Assembly (NCBI GenBank): GCA_965261695.1 | Contig: OZ253474.1 | Span: 3,844,001-3,908,000 of the forward strand | Direction: 5' to 3' | DNA: 64,000 bases | DNA from: Bin5 sp965261695 | GTDB taxonomy: Bacteria > Chloroflexota > Anaerolineae > Caldilineales > Caldilineaceae | Shown: positions 1 to 8,139 of the stretch, in pieces | Layout: every line of letters begins with the position of its first letter | How positions within the stretch are numbered: the stretch's first letter is position 1 | Notes under the pieces: model-generated | What the model was told of the DNA's origin: nothing | Databases searched by the model: none | What the model saw: only the letters and a program-made list of their open reading frames with translations | Translations under genes and position numbers: made by a program

Positions 1-110
1 TGGAGGAGCTGCCGATGGAAGAGGCCACGCGCCGCGTTGTGCGCAAGGGCCATGCGCTCTGGCAGAAGAAAGAGGCGGGAAACCGAGCCGCGCACCCGCC
101 CGCCGTCTGA
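1..110 (+). CDS. 3' end of an unidentified gene (partial)
   Basis: An open frame enters from the left edge (first full codon at position 3) and stops at TGA 108-110. The 35 visible residues begin EELPMEEATRRVVRKGHALW and end in a basic, Ala/Pro-rich tail. The Glu/Arg-rich stretch looks helical. No family can be named from so little. The gene would be convergent with the antiporter that ends at 155. The frame is supported only by being open to the edge, so this may be chance. Confidence 0.4.
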   Translation, partial: EELPMEEATRRVVRKGHALWQKKEAGNRAAHPPAV

Positions 111-154
111 CTCTTCTGGTTTAACCCCCTGGACGACATCTTCGTTCGTGCCGG

Positions 155-2098
155 CTAGCACCTCGCCTCGCCGCTGGCTTCAAGCCCTGAGAACAGCTCC
201 AGCGCCTCCTGCAAATGGTCGAACCCGCCGACAAGTGTCAAGTGATCGCCGCGCTCAAGCTGCGTATTGCCGCGCGGCACAATGAATTCGCCCTCTCGGC
301 GGATGGAGAGGATCAGCACGTCGCCCGGCAGGTGGACTTCGCGCAGGGCCTTGTGATGGAAGCTGGACGCATGGACCCAGACTTCGGTAACCTCCTTGTT
401 GTCGTCGGTGCGGGTCAGCAACTCGTAGATGTCAGGGTTGCGCGCCAGCAGACTCAATAGGGCGGCCTGGTCGGGCGAAGGGTTGAAGACGGTTACGTTG
501 AGGTTCTCAAACTCGGCCAGCCGATTGGTATCCCTCACCAAGGTTACGATGTGGCTGATGCCATACCGTGTGCGCGCCACGTGGCAGATGTGCCGGTTCA
601 GGTCGGTGTCGGCGAAGGTGACGACCACGGCGTGGGTCTGGTCGAGGCACTGGCCAAGATCGTCGTTCTCGTCGTCGATTCCGGCCTGCAAAACGTCGAT
701 CCGCTCTGAAGTGCGCTGTCTCGCCCGTGCGATCTGATTGGGATCGGCATCAACGATCACGACATGCTCGTGGTGGCCGGCCAGCTGTTCAGCCACTTGG
801 ATTCCCAGGCGGTCGGCGCCGAAGACAACGATGGGATGGGGTGTCGTCTCGGCTGAGCGGGGGACGATGCGGTTGAAAATCAGCGGGGCGACGGTCACGG
901 TAACGATCGCGACCAGAATGATTATCGTGTTGATGGACTCGCTGATGATCCCCAGATTCAGGCCGATGGCAGAGGCGGCGATGATGAGAGAGAGCCGCGA
1001 GGAAAGTAGAAAGCCGGCTGAAAGGGTTTCTCGCCAGGTGAACTGGAGCCTGAACAGGAGGGCCGGCAGCAGCTTGACGAGGAAGGCCGCCAGCACCAGA
1101 AACGGCAGCAGCAGCAGGGCAGCGGGCGACCCAAGCAGGACGCCCAGGTTGAAGTTGGCGCCGACCATGATGAAGAAAATGGGGATGAAGAAGCCGAAGC
1201 CGACCGCCTCCAACTGGTGGGTCGCCTCCATGTCCTCGCGTGTGGAGATAAGCGAGAGCATGGCGCCGGCGACGAAGGCGCCGAGGATTATTTCGGCGCC
1301 CAATGTTTCGGCCAGAACGACGAAGAGCAGCATGATGGTGAACGCGCCGCGAATCTTGATGCGGGCGGTGGCGTGGCTCAGATCGTCCAGCCGGCGGCGC
1401 ACGGCCTGCACGCGATCCATGATTCCCAGGCGGTAGAGCAGGAAGAAGACGACGAACAACACGCTGATCAGCAGGATTTCAAATGTCAGCCCGTGTGAGA
1501 CCGTGGCGACAACAATGGTGATCAGGAGCATGGTGGTAAAGTCGGCGATGAGGGCGGCGATCAGGATGGACTGGCCGAACCGTCCTCGGGTCAGTTCCTG
1601 CTCTTTGAGGACGGGCATCACGACGCCGAGCGAGGTGGTGGACATGATCAGCGCCATCATCCAGGGGCTGTGCATCAGGCCAAGGCGCAGGAGCGTGAAG
1701 CCGACAATGGTGGAGAGGGCCAGCGTCAGCAGGAAGCTCAAAAGGCTGAGCGGGACCGGTCCGAGCGTGCGGAGACGGTGTTTGCCGGCGGCGGACAGGC
1801 TGGTGCGCGCGCCGCGGCCGGGCACGCTATGGGCGCGTTCCATGTTCAGGTTGGCGAAATCGATCTCCATACCCGCCAGGAACATCAGAAATACAAAACC
1901 GAACTCGGCCAAGAGTGTCAGCAGCGCGTCTTCATTGGTCACCCAGCCGAACACGCTGCGGCCGACGACGATCCCCGCCAGGATTTCGCCGACGACGATC
2001 GGCAGCCGTAGGCGTTGGAAACGCATCAGCACAAGAGGCACGCTAAAGGCCAGGGCGATGACGATAAGTAGGGGGGTGAAACCGGCTTCAGCTTCCAT
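155..2098 (-). CDS. Kef-type cation:proton antiporter with TrkA (RCK) domains
   Basis: Predicted inner-membrane monovalent cation/proton antiporter of the CPA2 (KefB/KefC) family, 647 residues. The first ~420 residues are a run of hydrophobic helices, starting with the family-like LRLPIVVGEILAGIVVG stretch. A TrkA-N nucleotide-binding domain follows (PIVVFGADRLGIQVAEQL, then VIVDADP), and a TrkA-C ligand-sensing domain ends the protein (ILSIRREGEFIVPRG). In this family the C-terminal domains gate transport in response to NAD(H) or nucleotides. I chose ATG 2098, which begins MEAEAGF, over ATG 2122 because the extra residues are hydrophilic and unlike the family. The start faces recD2, with about 120 bp of shared upstream DNA. 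The ion (K+ or Na+) cannot be told from sequence. Confidence 0.9.
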   Translation of the reverse strand: MEAEAGFTPLLIVIALAFSVPLVLMRFQRLRLPIVVGEILAGIVVGRSVFGWVTNEDALLTLLAEFGFVFLMFLAGMEIDFANLNMERAHSVPGRGARTSLSAAGKHRLRTLGPVPLSLLSFLLTLALSTIVGFTLLRLGLMHSPWMMALIMSTTSLGVVMPVLKEQELTRGRFGQSILIAALIADFTTMLLITIVVATVSHGLTFEILLISVLFVVFFLLYRLGIMDRVQAVRRRLDDLSHATARIKIRGAFTIMLLFVVLAETLGAEIILGAFVAGAMLSLISTREDMEATHQLEAVGFGFFIPIFFIMVGANFNLGVLLGSPAALLLLPFLVLAAFLVKLLPALLFRLQFTWRETLSAGFLLSSRLSLIIAASAIGLNLGIISESINTIIILVAIVTVTVAPLIFNRIVPRSAETTPHPIVVFGADRLGIQVAEQLAGHHEHVVIVDADPNQIARARQRTSERIDVLQAGIDDENDDLGQCLDQTHAVVVTFADTDLNRHICHVARTRYGISHIVTLVRDTNRLAEFENLNVTVFNPSPDQAALLSLLARNPDIYELLTRTDDNKEVTEVWVHASSFHHKALREVHLPGDVLILSIRREGEFIVPRGNTQLERGDHLTLVGGFDHLQEALELFSGLEASGEARC

Positions 2099-2184
2099 AG
2101 GCGTCCTGCAATGGTCTCTCATTCCGAGTGATATTGGGAATCGAATATGTCAGTTGCGCCGCGGCTTCAGGGGCTGCGGGCGGC

Positions 2185-2213
2185 TTGATCCGGTATTCCG
2201 ATTCTGTTACCCT
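2185..2213 (+). promoter_or_regulatory. candidate promoter for leaderless recD2 mRNA
   Basis: TTGATC at 2185-2190, 17 bp, then TACCCT at 2208-2213, which fits a TANNNT -10. The predicted transcription start falls at about 2220, directly at the recD2 ATG (2221). No Shine-Dalgarno is visible before that ATG, which agrees with a leaderless message. The match to consensus is modest. Confidence 0.35.
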
Positions 2214-2220
2214 AATATCC

Positions 2221-4695
2221 ATGAACGGGGTAGAGCAAGAATCCCTGCGCGGGGCAATTGAGCGCATCACCTATCATAACGAGGAGAATGGGTATACCGT
2301 CGCCAAACTGGCGCTGGAGCGGCCCACGCGTCACCTGCCGCACTGGCAAAAGGAGGCGTCGATTGTGGGCAATATGGTCGGCGTCAATGTGGGGGAGGCG
2401 GTGGAACTGCAAGGGCGCTGGGAGGTGCATCCGCAATACGGCAAACAGTTCAGCGTTGCCAGGATGCGTTCGGTGCTGCCGGCGACGGTTGTTGGCATCG
2501 AAAAGTATCTGGGCAGCGGTCTGGTGAGGGGCGTGGGTCCGGTTACGGCCAAGCGGGTGGTCGCCCATTTTGGCGCGCAGACGCTGGAGATCATCGACCA
2601 CGATCCGGAGCGGCTGAGCGAGGTGAGCGGCGTCGGCCAGAAAAGGGTGTCGATGATCAGCGCCGCCTGGGTCGAAATGAGGGCGATCAAGGAGGTGATG
2701 ATCTTTTTGCAGGGGCACGGTGTCAGCGCGGGCCTGGCGACGAAGATTTACAAGCGTTACGGCGACAGCGCCGTGGAAACCGTGCAACAGAACCCGTACA
2801 AACTGGCCGAGGACATTTACGGCATCGGCTTTCTGACGGCGGACAAGATCGCAGGCGCGCTGGGGATCGCCGGCGACGCGCCGCAGCGCATCGGCGCCGG
2901 CGTGGAGTACGCGCTCGAACAGGCGATCAGTGAGGGCCATGTCTATCTACCCAGGGCAGCGTTGATTGAGCAGGCTGACGCGCTGCTGAAGGTGGGGCCG
3001 GAGAAGACGGCGGCGGGGTTACTGCGGCTGGAGGGGGCGGACCGGGTGAAGCTGGCGGCGGAGCCGGGCGCGGAGGCGGGAACGCCGCAATGGGCGGTGA
3101 CGGGCGTATACGAGCCGTCGAGCGCGGGTTCGCTACCCCTTTCACTGGAAAGCCGGAGCGCGTTTGACAAGCCGTCGGACGAGCAGATTGAGGAGCTGTT
3201 GCAGGGGGAGCAGGCGGTCTATCTGACGCCGATGTATTACGGCGAGGTGGGGGTCGGCAATCGCCTGGGGCGGCTGATGCAGGGTCAGGATGGCGCGTCT
3301 TTTGCGCCGCGACTGGACAGCGGTCCACTCGAACAGTTCCAGCGCTTCGACTGGGAGCGGGAGTTTGCCCAACTGGAAGGGGCGGGCGACGAGCATGCGC
3401 GGCTGCGCCTGGTCTCGCTGCAACGGGCGGCGGTGCGTTCGGCGCTGACCCACCGGCTGACGGTTCTGACCGGCGGCCCGGGCACAGGCAAGACGACAGT
3501 TGTGCGCACGATTATGGAGCTGTGCGCGCAGGCGGGCGCAGTTGCCTTGCTGGCGGCGCCGACAGGACGGGCGGCCAAGCGGCTCTCCGAGGCGACCGGC
3601 TGCGCGGCGAAAACGATCCATCGTCTGCTGCAATTTCAACCGGGGGCGGGCATGTCCTTCAAACGCAACGAGGAACATCCCCTCTCGGGCGACCTGCTGA
3701 TCGTGGACGAGGCCTCGATGCTGGATTTGATTCTGATGAATCATCTGCTGAAGGCGATCCCCGCGCGGATGTCTCTGCTATTGGTTGGGGATGTGGACCA
3801 GTTGGCGAGCGTGGGCGCGGGCAATGTGCTGGATGACGTGATCGCGGCCATAGAAGGGAGCGGCGGGGAGCCTGCTCACGCGCAGGATGGCGCGGTGGGT
3901 GGCAACGCGGCGGTGGTGCGTCTGGAGACGATCTTCCGACAGGCGGCCGGGAGCTATATTGTCGAGAACGCCCACCGCATCAATCGCGGCCAGATGCCGA
4001 TCCTGGCGCAGACCGCCGCGGAGGAGGGGGCCAAGGCCGAGGATTTCTTTCTGTTCCGGGCGGAAGAGCCGGAGCGTGCCGTCCAGTTGTGCGTGGAACT
4101 GGTGCGGGAGCGCATCCCGCGGCGCTTCGGGATTTCGCCGCGCGACATCCAGGCGCTGAGTCCGATGCACCGCGGCGCGGCCGGGGTCACGGCGCTGAAT
4201 GCGACGCTGCAGCAGGCGCTCAATCCGCCGCGGCCGGACAGGACGGAGGGCAGCCAGGGCGGCCGCGTCTTGCGTAGCGGCGACCGCGTGATGCAGGTAC
4301 GCAACAATTATGATAAAGATGTGTTCAACGGCGATATGGGCTATATTAAGGATGTCGATCCCGTCGACCAGCGTGTAACGGTTGAGATTGACGGGCGGGC
4401 GGTCGGCTACGACTTTCTGGAGTTGGACGAACTGGTCCACGCCTACGCCATCAGCATACACAAGAGCCAGGGCAGCGAGTTTGCGGCGGTCGTCATTCCC
4501 GTGCTCACCAGCCACTACATGATGCTGCAACGCAATCTCCTCTACACGGCAGTTACGCGCGCCAAGCGGCTGGTCGTGCTGGTGGGGCAACCGAAAGCGA
4601 TTGGCATCGCGGTAGGCAACGACAAGGTGGCCCAACGTCACAGCGGGCTGACCGCGCGGCTGCTGCGAGCCACAGCAAAGGAGATCTTTGCATGA
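2221..4695 (+). CDS. recD2: RecD2-type ATP-dependent DNA helicase
   Basis: A superfamily 1B 5'-to-3' DNA helicase of the RecD2 type, which works without RecBC in DNA repair. It has 824 residues, slightly longer than usual. An N-terminal OB-like region (ITYHNEENGYTVAKL) is followed by helix-hairpin-helix repeats (GSGLVRGVGPVTAKRV, about 95-115, and VSGVGQKRV). The helicase core has Walker A GGPGTGKTT near 418, Walker B VDEAS near 495, motif III GDVDQLASVG near 523, and the C-terminal motifs IHKSQGSEF near 745 and YTAVTRAK near 778. ATG 2221 is preferred to the upstream GTG 2128 because family similarity begins there. It overlaps the next gene by ATGA. No recB or recC is nearby, as expected for RecD2. 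Confidence 0.93.
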   Translation: MNGVEQESLRGAIERITYHNEENGYTVAKLALERPTRHLPHWQKEASIVGNMVGVNVGEAVELQGRWEVHPQYGKQFSVARMRSVLPATVVGIEKYLGSGLVRGVGPVTAKRVVAHFGAQTLEIIDHDPERLSEVSGVGQKRVSMISAAWVEMRAIKEVMIFLQGHGVSAGLATKIYKRYGDSAVETVQQNPYKLAEDIYGIGFLTADKIAGALGIAGDAPQRIGAGVEYALEQAISEGHVYLPRAALIEQADALLKVGPEKTAAGLLRLEGADRVKLAAEPGAEAGTPQWAVTGVYEPSSAGSLPLSLESRSAFDKPSDEQIEELLQGEQAVYLTPMYYGEVGVGNRLGRLMQGQDGASFAPRLDSGPLEQFQRFDWEREFAQLEGAGDEHARLRLVSLQRAAVRSALTHRLTVLTGGPGTGKTTVVRTIMELCAQAGAVALLAAPTGRAAKRLSEATGCAAKTIHRLLQFQPGAGMSFKRNEEHPLSGDLLIVDEASMLDLILMNHLLKAIPARMSLLLVGDVDQLASVGAGNVLDDVIAAIEGSGGEPAHAQDGAVGGNAAVVRLETIFRQAAGSYIVENAHRINRGQMPILAQTAAEEGAKAEDFFLFRAEEPERAVQLCVELVRERIPRRFGISPRDIQALSPMHRGAAGVTALNATLQQALNPPRPDRTEGSQGGRVLRSGDRVMQVRNNYDKDVFNGDMGYIKDVDPVDQRVTVEIDGRAVGYDFLELDELVHAYAISIHKSQGSEFAAVVIPVLTSHYMMLQRNLLYTAVTRAKRLVVLVGQPKAIGIAVGNDKVAQRHSGLTARLLRATAKEIFA

Positions 4696-5474
4696 ACGGC
4701 AACACAATACCATTGGTGGCGTTACAGTTATACAGCCTGCGCCAACATTCGGACAGCTTCCCGGTTATCGCGGCCGCGGCCGCCGAAGCCGGGTATGAAG
4801 GCGTCGAACTGACTCCTTTGCCCGATTATCGGGGTGAGGAGGCGAAGGCGGTGCTGGAGGGGCACGGTTTGCAGGCGGTATCGGCCCACGTGCCCTACGA
4901 CGCCCTGGCAGAGGATTTCGGCGGCACGGTCGCGTTTCAACGGGCGGCCGGCAACAGTTGCCTGATTCTGCCCGGGCCGGCGGCTGAGGTGCGGGCGGCG
5001 TCCAGTGGTGAGGCCTGGCGTGCGTTCGGGCAGACGCTCAACGAACTGGGGCGGCGCTGCCGGGAGGAAGGGATACGGCTGGGCTATCACAATCACGCTT
5101 TCGAGATGGAGGAGTACGACGGCGCGCGGGCGATCGACTGGCTGCTGGAGAACGCCGAAGCGCAGCATCTCTTCTGGGAGCCGGACCTGGCGTGGATTGC
5201 GGACGGCGACGCAAGCCCGCTGGAACTGGTGCAGAAATATTCCGGCCGCTGTCCGCGCATCCATGCCAAAGACCTGGCGGCGGAAGGGGAAAATGAGGAT
5301 CAGATGGGCCTTGCCGACGTGGGCTACGGGACGCTGGACTGGGAGGCGCTGCTGCCGGCGTGCCGTGCGGCCGGGGCGGAGTGTTACGTCGTTGAACACG
5401 ACCTGCCGAAGGATCCGGTCGCCAGCGTGCGCCGCAGCCGCGAGTTTCTGGAAAGCCGGGTACGGCGGGCCTGA
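4692..5474 (+). CDS. sugar phosphate isomerase/epimerase-like TIM-barrel protein
   Basis: 260 residues of the AP-endonuclease-2/xylose-isomerase-like TIM-barrel superfamily (IolE, IolI and similar), cytoplasmic. Visible barrel motifs include YEGVELTPLPDYRG near the start, YHNHAFEME, the metal-ligand strands FWEPDLAWI and RIHAKDL, and the late VVEHDLP. These supply the Glu, His and Asp ligands typical of a divalent-metal isomerase or epimerase. The start codon overlaps the recD2 stop (ATGA), so the two are probably translationally coupled even though their functions seem unrelated. The substrate is unknown; inositol, ketose and hydroxypyruvate isomerases share these motifs. Confidence 0.85.
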   Translation: MNGNTIPLVALQLYSLRQHSDSFPVIAAAAAEAGYEGVELTPLPDYRGEEAKAVLEGHGLQAVSAHVPYDALAEDFGGTVAFQRAAGNSCLILPGPAAEVRAASSGEAWRAFGQTLNELGRRCREEGIRLGYHNHAFEMEEYDGARAIDWLLENAEAQHLFWEPDLAWIADGDASPLELVQKYSGRCPRIHAKDLAAEGENEDQMGLADVGYGTLDWEALLPACRAAGAECYVVEHDLPKDPVASVRRSREFLESRVRRA

Positions 5475-5504
5475 AGATTTAGAGCATCGTTATTGGAGAG
5501 AACT

Positions 5505-5924
5505 TTGGCAACTTCGGCAATGTTTGAAGGGCTTGTGTTTGATCAGCGCCGCCACGCAGCCCTGGTCAGATATGTAGGTGAGCGCGCCTGTTATGTGGTG
5601 GATGAGGACGGCTTTCTGCGCCACATCGACGCCGCGCAGGTGGATCAGCAGGTGGTCGGTTTCCTCAAAGGGCAGGTGGACCAGCACCGGGACCTGGCGG
5701 TGAGCGGCATGATGGACCTGATGGGCAAGAACGACATTTTCACCAAGGCCGCGGTCGAATCATCGATCGACAACATCGATCAAGCGGTCGGCCAGGAGAT
5801 CCCGGAGCAGTCGCGTCAATGGCTGGGGATGATGGGATTTCGCGTCATCATCGATGACAGCGGCCATGTCATCGACATCGAGATGCCTACGGGTGGGGTC
5901 GAAGACGAAGACGACGACTATTGA
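5505..5924 (+). CDS. conserved-looking hypothetical protein, acidic C-terminus
   Basis: About 139 residues, not recognised. I chose TTG 5505 because GGAGAG lies at 5495-5500; ATG 5520 (MFEGLVFDQRRHAAL) is the alternative. The first half is mixed alpha/beta (ALVRYVGERACYVVDEDGF), followed by a likely helix with FLKGQVDQHRDLAVSGMMDL. The tail is strongly acidic (VEDEDDDY). There is no signal peptide or membrane segment, so it is probably a soluble cytoplasmic protein. It lies 30 bp after the isomerase gene on the same strand and ends convergently with the phosphodiesterase gene. Confidence 0.7.
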   Translation: MATSAMFEGLVFDQRRHAALVRYVGERACYVVDEDGFLRHIDAAQVDQQVVGFLKGQVDQHRDLAVSGMMDLMGKNDIFTKAAVESSIDNIDQAVGQEIPEQSRQWLGMMGFRVIIDDSGHVIDIEMPTGGVEDEDDDY

Positions 5925-5974
5925 TATCGGGGAGGGGAAGCGAGGCGGCGAGAGATCCTCTGCCTGCTCTCCAC

Positions 5975-7882
5975 TCACTTCTGCAGGTGCCAGTCGGGAT
6001 CGGTCAGCGCTTCGTAAACGACGCCGCCTTCCACATTGCGGGGCATCGGAATCCCGAGCAGGTAGCACAGAGTCGGGGCCACATCGACCGCCCGCACCTG
6101 GCCGCGCAGGGCCACCCCTTGCTTGACGCCGGGGCCGGTCAGGACGAAGGTGCAGTGCTGCCCGGCGATGCCGAAACTGACCGAGGGCAACTGCTTGCCG
6201 TGTGCGCCGTCGAACTCCGGCCGCAGCGCGTAGACGACATCGCCGACGGCGTCGCCCGAAAGGTTGACCATCTCCGCGTCTTCCCGCGTCAGCGCCAGGG
6301 CAAAGGGATGCCGGCCTGTGGCGGGGTCGGTATAGGCGTGGAGCGCGTCGATGATCGCCAACTGGGTCTGCTTATAGCCCGCCTGCGCGACGATGCCGCC
6401 CGGCTCCCGCCCCTGCAAATTGATGAACACATGCACCAGGCCGACCGGAGCCGCGCGCGTGCGCGACCAGTCCACCTTGCGCTGGCCGTCCTGCTCGGCA
6501 TAAACGAGGAAACCGGCCTGCTCCAGCGCCTCCTCGATCAGCACGGACTGGAACTGATTGGGTGTGCCGCCGTGATCAGCGACGAGACAGATCAGCGTCT
6601 CTTCATCGGCGATTTGGGCGACGCGGCCAATCATGTCGTCGATGGAGCTGTAGGTGCGGATGACGCCGTCGAGGCAGCGCTGGCGCGTCTCTTCATCGAC
6701 GCCGCTGAGTTCATCCGCCTGGCCGAGGAAAAAGTGGCTGGTGTAGTCGGACGCGTGGGTCTCGATGAAGAGCATCGTCCAGTCGTCGCGGCTGGCGGTG
6801 AGGTAGTCGGCCACTTCGGCCAGCCGCTGGTGATGGAAGGCCAACAGCTCGAAATAGGTGTCGTCGTCGATAATGCCCAGCGCATCCCTGGCCGGATTCT
6901 GCAGAAAGTTGCCCACGTGCTCGTCAAGCTCTGCCGCCACTTCCGGCGGCTCGGTGTAGCCCAGCGCAGGCCAGATCTGCGGCACAAACAGCTCGAAGGC
7001 ATCGGCCTCTGCGGTGAGGTTGACCAGCTTCATGCGCACGTAACCGTCGATTTTTTCGGCGTCGATGACGAAACCGTCGAGCCACCAGTCGCTCCACTCG
7101 CCGACGGCCAGCTCTGCAATCGCGCTGCGCCCGTCGCGCGCCCGGCAGACACGCACGCGGTCGTAGCCGTTGTCCCCGGCGGCGTAGATCAGGCCGTAGA
7201 AGGATTTGGGTGTGCCGTTCTCGCCGCGCAGCATCAGATCACGCCCCCGCGCCAAAGGTTGAATCGTCAACAATACCTCCTTGGGCGGGCGCTTTGAAGA
7301 CGGCAGGTTGGACCAGTTTCCGGCCTCGGTGATCGTAACCGGATCGACATCGGAACCGGTCTGCAAGGCGCTGGGATCGAGCGTTTCTGGATCGCGTTGA
7401 CCGCCGATCTGGCGCCGCTGCCAATTGCCGGCCACGAAGAGATGATAGCCGGCGACCTGGTGGTGATTGGAGACGCCGGGGCCGGTTCCCTCGACCTGAA
7501 CGCCGCTGGTGACGGTCGGCGGCCAGGCCATCTCCCACTTGACCAGCAGGGGCATGCCTCCGGCGCGCTCGACCGTGTTCCACAGATATTCCGCCTGGGA
7601 TAACTCGGTATTGATGCCCCAAACGGTCTGATCGAGTTGGGCGCCCAGTTTGCGGATGTTGAAATCCAACACGCCGTGATTGCCCGGCCAGGCGCCGGTG
7701 GAGGTGGCCGTCCAGCCGGGGGGCGTCAGCGTTGGAAAAACGCCAATCATCGGGCGAAACACGCCGCGGTCGATCAGTTTGCCGAGATGGGGCATATGGC
7801 CACCATCCACCATATTCATCACCAGTTCCATGCTGGCGCCGTCCATGCCGATCAGGATTGCGCGCTGTGCCGGGCTTTGCAT
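5975..7882 (-). CDS. alkaline-phosphatase-superfamily phosphodiesterase (type I phosphodiesterase / nucleotide pyrophosphatase-like)
   Basis: 635 residues of the alkaline phosphatase superfamily. The N-terminal metal strand reads ILIGMDGAS (Asp ligand). The nucleophile region is FPTLTPPGWTATSTG, where a Thr is the likely nucleophile. Later metal-site motifs are HASDYTSH, LVADHGG and DGAHGKQLP. The end carries the family-like RGQVRAVDVAPTLCYLLGIP. No signal peptide is seen, so a cytoplasmic location is likely. AAGGAG precedes the ATG on the minus strand. Related proteins cleave nucleotide, phospholipid or alkyl phosphodiesters; the substrate here is not determinable. A promoter candidate lies 60 bp upstream. 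Confidence 0.87.
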   Translation of the reverse strand: MQSPAQRAILIGMDGASMELVMNMVDGGHMPHLGKLIDRGVFRPMIGVFPTLTPPGWTATSTGAWPGNHGVLDFNIRKLGAQLDQTVWGINTELSQAEYLWNTVERAGGMPLLVKWEMAWPPTVTSGVQVEGTGPGVSNHHQVAGYHLFVAGNWQRRQIGGQRDPETLDPSALQTGSDVDPVTITEAGNWSNLPSSKRPPKEVLLTIQPLARGRDLMLRGENGTPKSFYGLIYAAGDNGYDRVRVCRARDGRSAIAELAVGEWSDWWLDGFVIDAEKIDGYVRMKLVNLTAEADAFELFVPQIWPALGYTEPPEVAAELDEHVGNFLQNPARDALGIIDDDTYFELLAFHHQRLAEVADYLTASRDDWTMLFIETHASDYTSHFFLGQADELSGVDEETRQRCLDGVIRTYSSIDDMIGRVAQIADEETLICLVADHGGTPNQFQSVLIEEALEQAGFLVYAEQDGQRKVDWSRTRAAPVGLVHVFINLQGREPGGIVAQAGYKQTQLAIIDALHAYTDPATGRHPFALALTREDAEMVNLSGDAVGDVVYALRPEFDGAHGKQLPSVSFGIAGQHCTFVLTGPGVKQGVALRGQVRAVDVAPTLCYLLGIPMPRNVEGGVVYEALTDPDWHLQK

Positions 7883-7948
7883 TGCTCACTCCTTTGACGG
7901 GTTTCGATTGCATCACTGCCGGGGGCGATTCACGGTCAGACATTCAAA

Positions 7949-7977
7949 AGGATATGGGCAAACATAATAATCTGCAA
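7949..7977 (-). promoter_or_regulatory. candidate sigma-70 promoter for the phosphodiesterase gene
   Basis: Reading the minus strand, TTGCAG (complement of 7972-7977), 17 bp, then TATCCT (complement of 7949-7954). The predicted start is near 7942, giving a leader of about 60 nt to the ATG at 7882. Confidence 0.45.
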
Positions 7978-8076
7978 CCGGGCAGAGGTGATAGCGCCAA
8001 CGGCGGGCAGCCGGGCTTTACCTCTCGACAGTTCATTTGATACGATTGAGATGTTGTACATAAAAGGACGCTTTTG

Positions 8077-8085
8077 TGCTATAGT
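8077..8085 (+). promoter_or_regulatory. candidate extended -10 promoter for the beta-propeller gene
   Basis: TGC followed by TATAGT (8080-8085) forms an extended -10. No good -35 is seen at the right distance. It would give a leader of about 48 nt before ATG 8140. Confidence 0.35.
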
Positions 8086-8139
8086 TTCTCTGACGTATAT
8101 TTCTTTCGTTTCTTCTCCGGCGCCCTTGTGGGAGGTTGT

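Noticed and set aside
5921..7297. 458-codon plus-strand frame opposite the phosphodiesterase gene
   Set aside because: The minus-strand frame carries the phosphodiesterase metal motifs and an AAGGAG site; the plus frame has neither.
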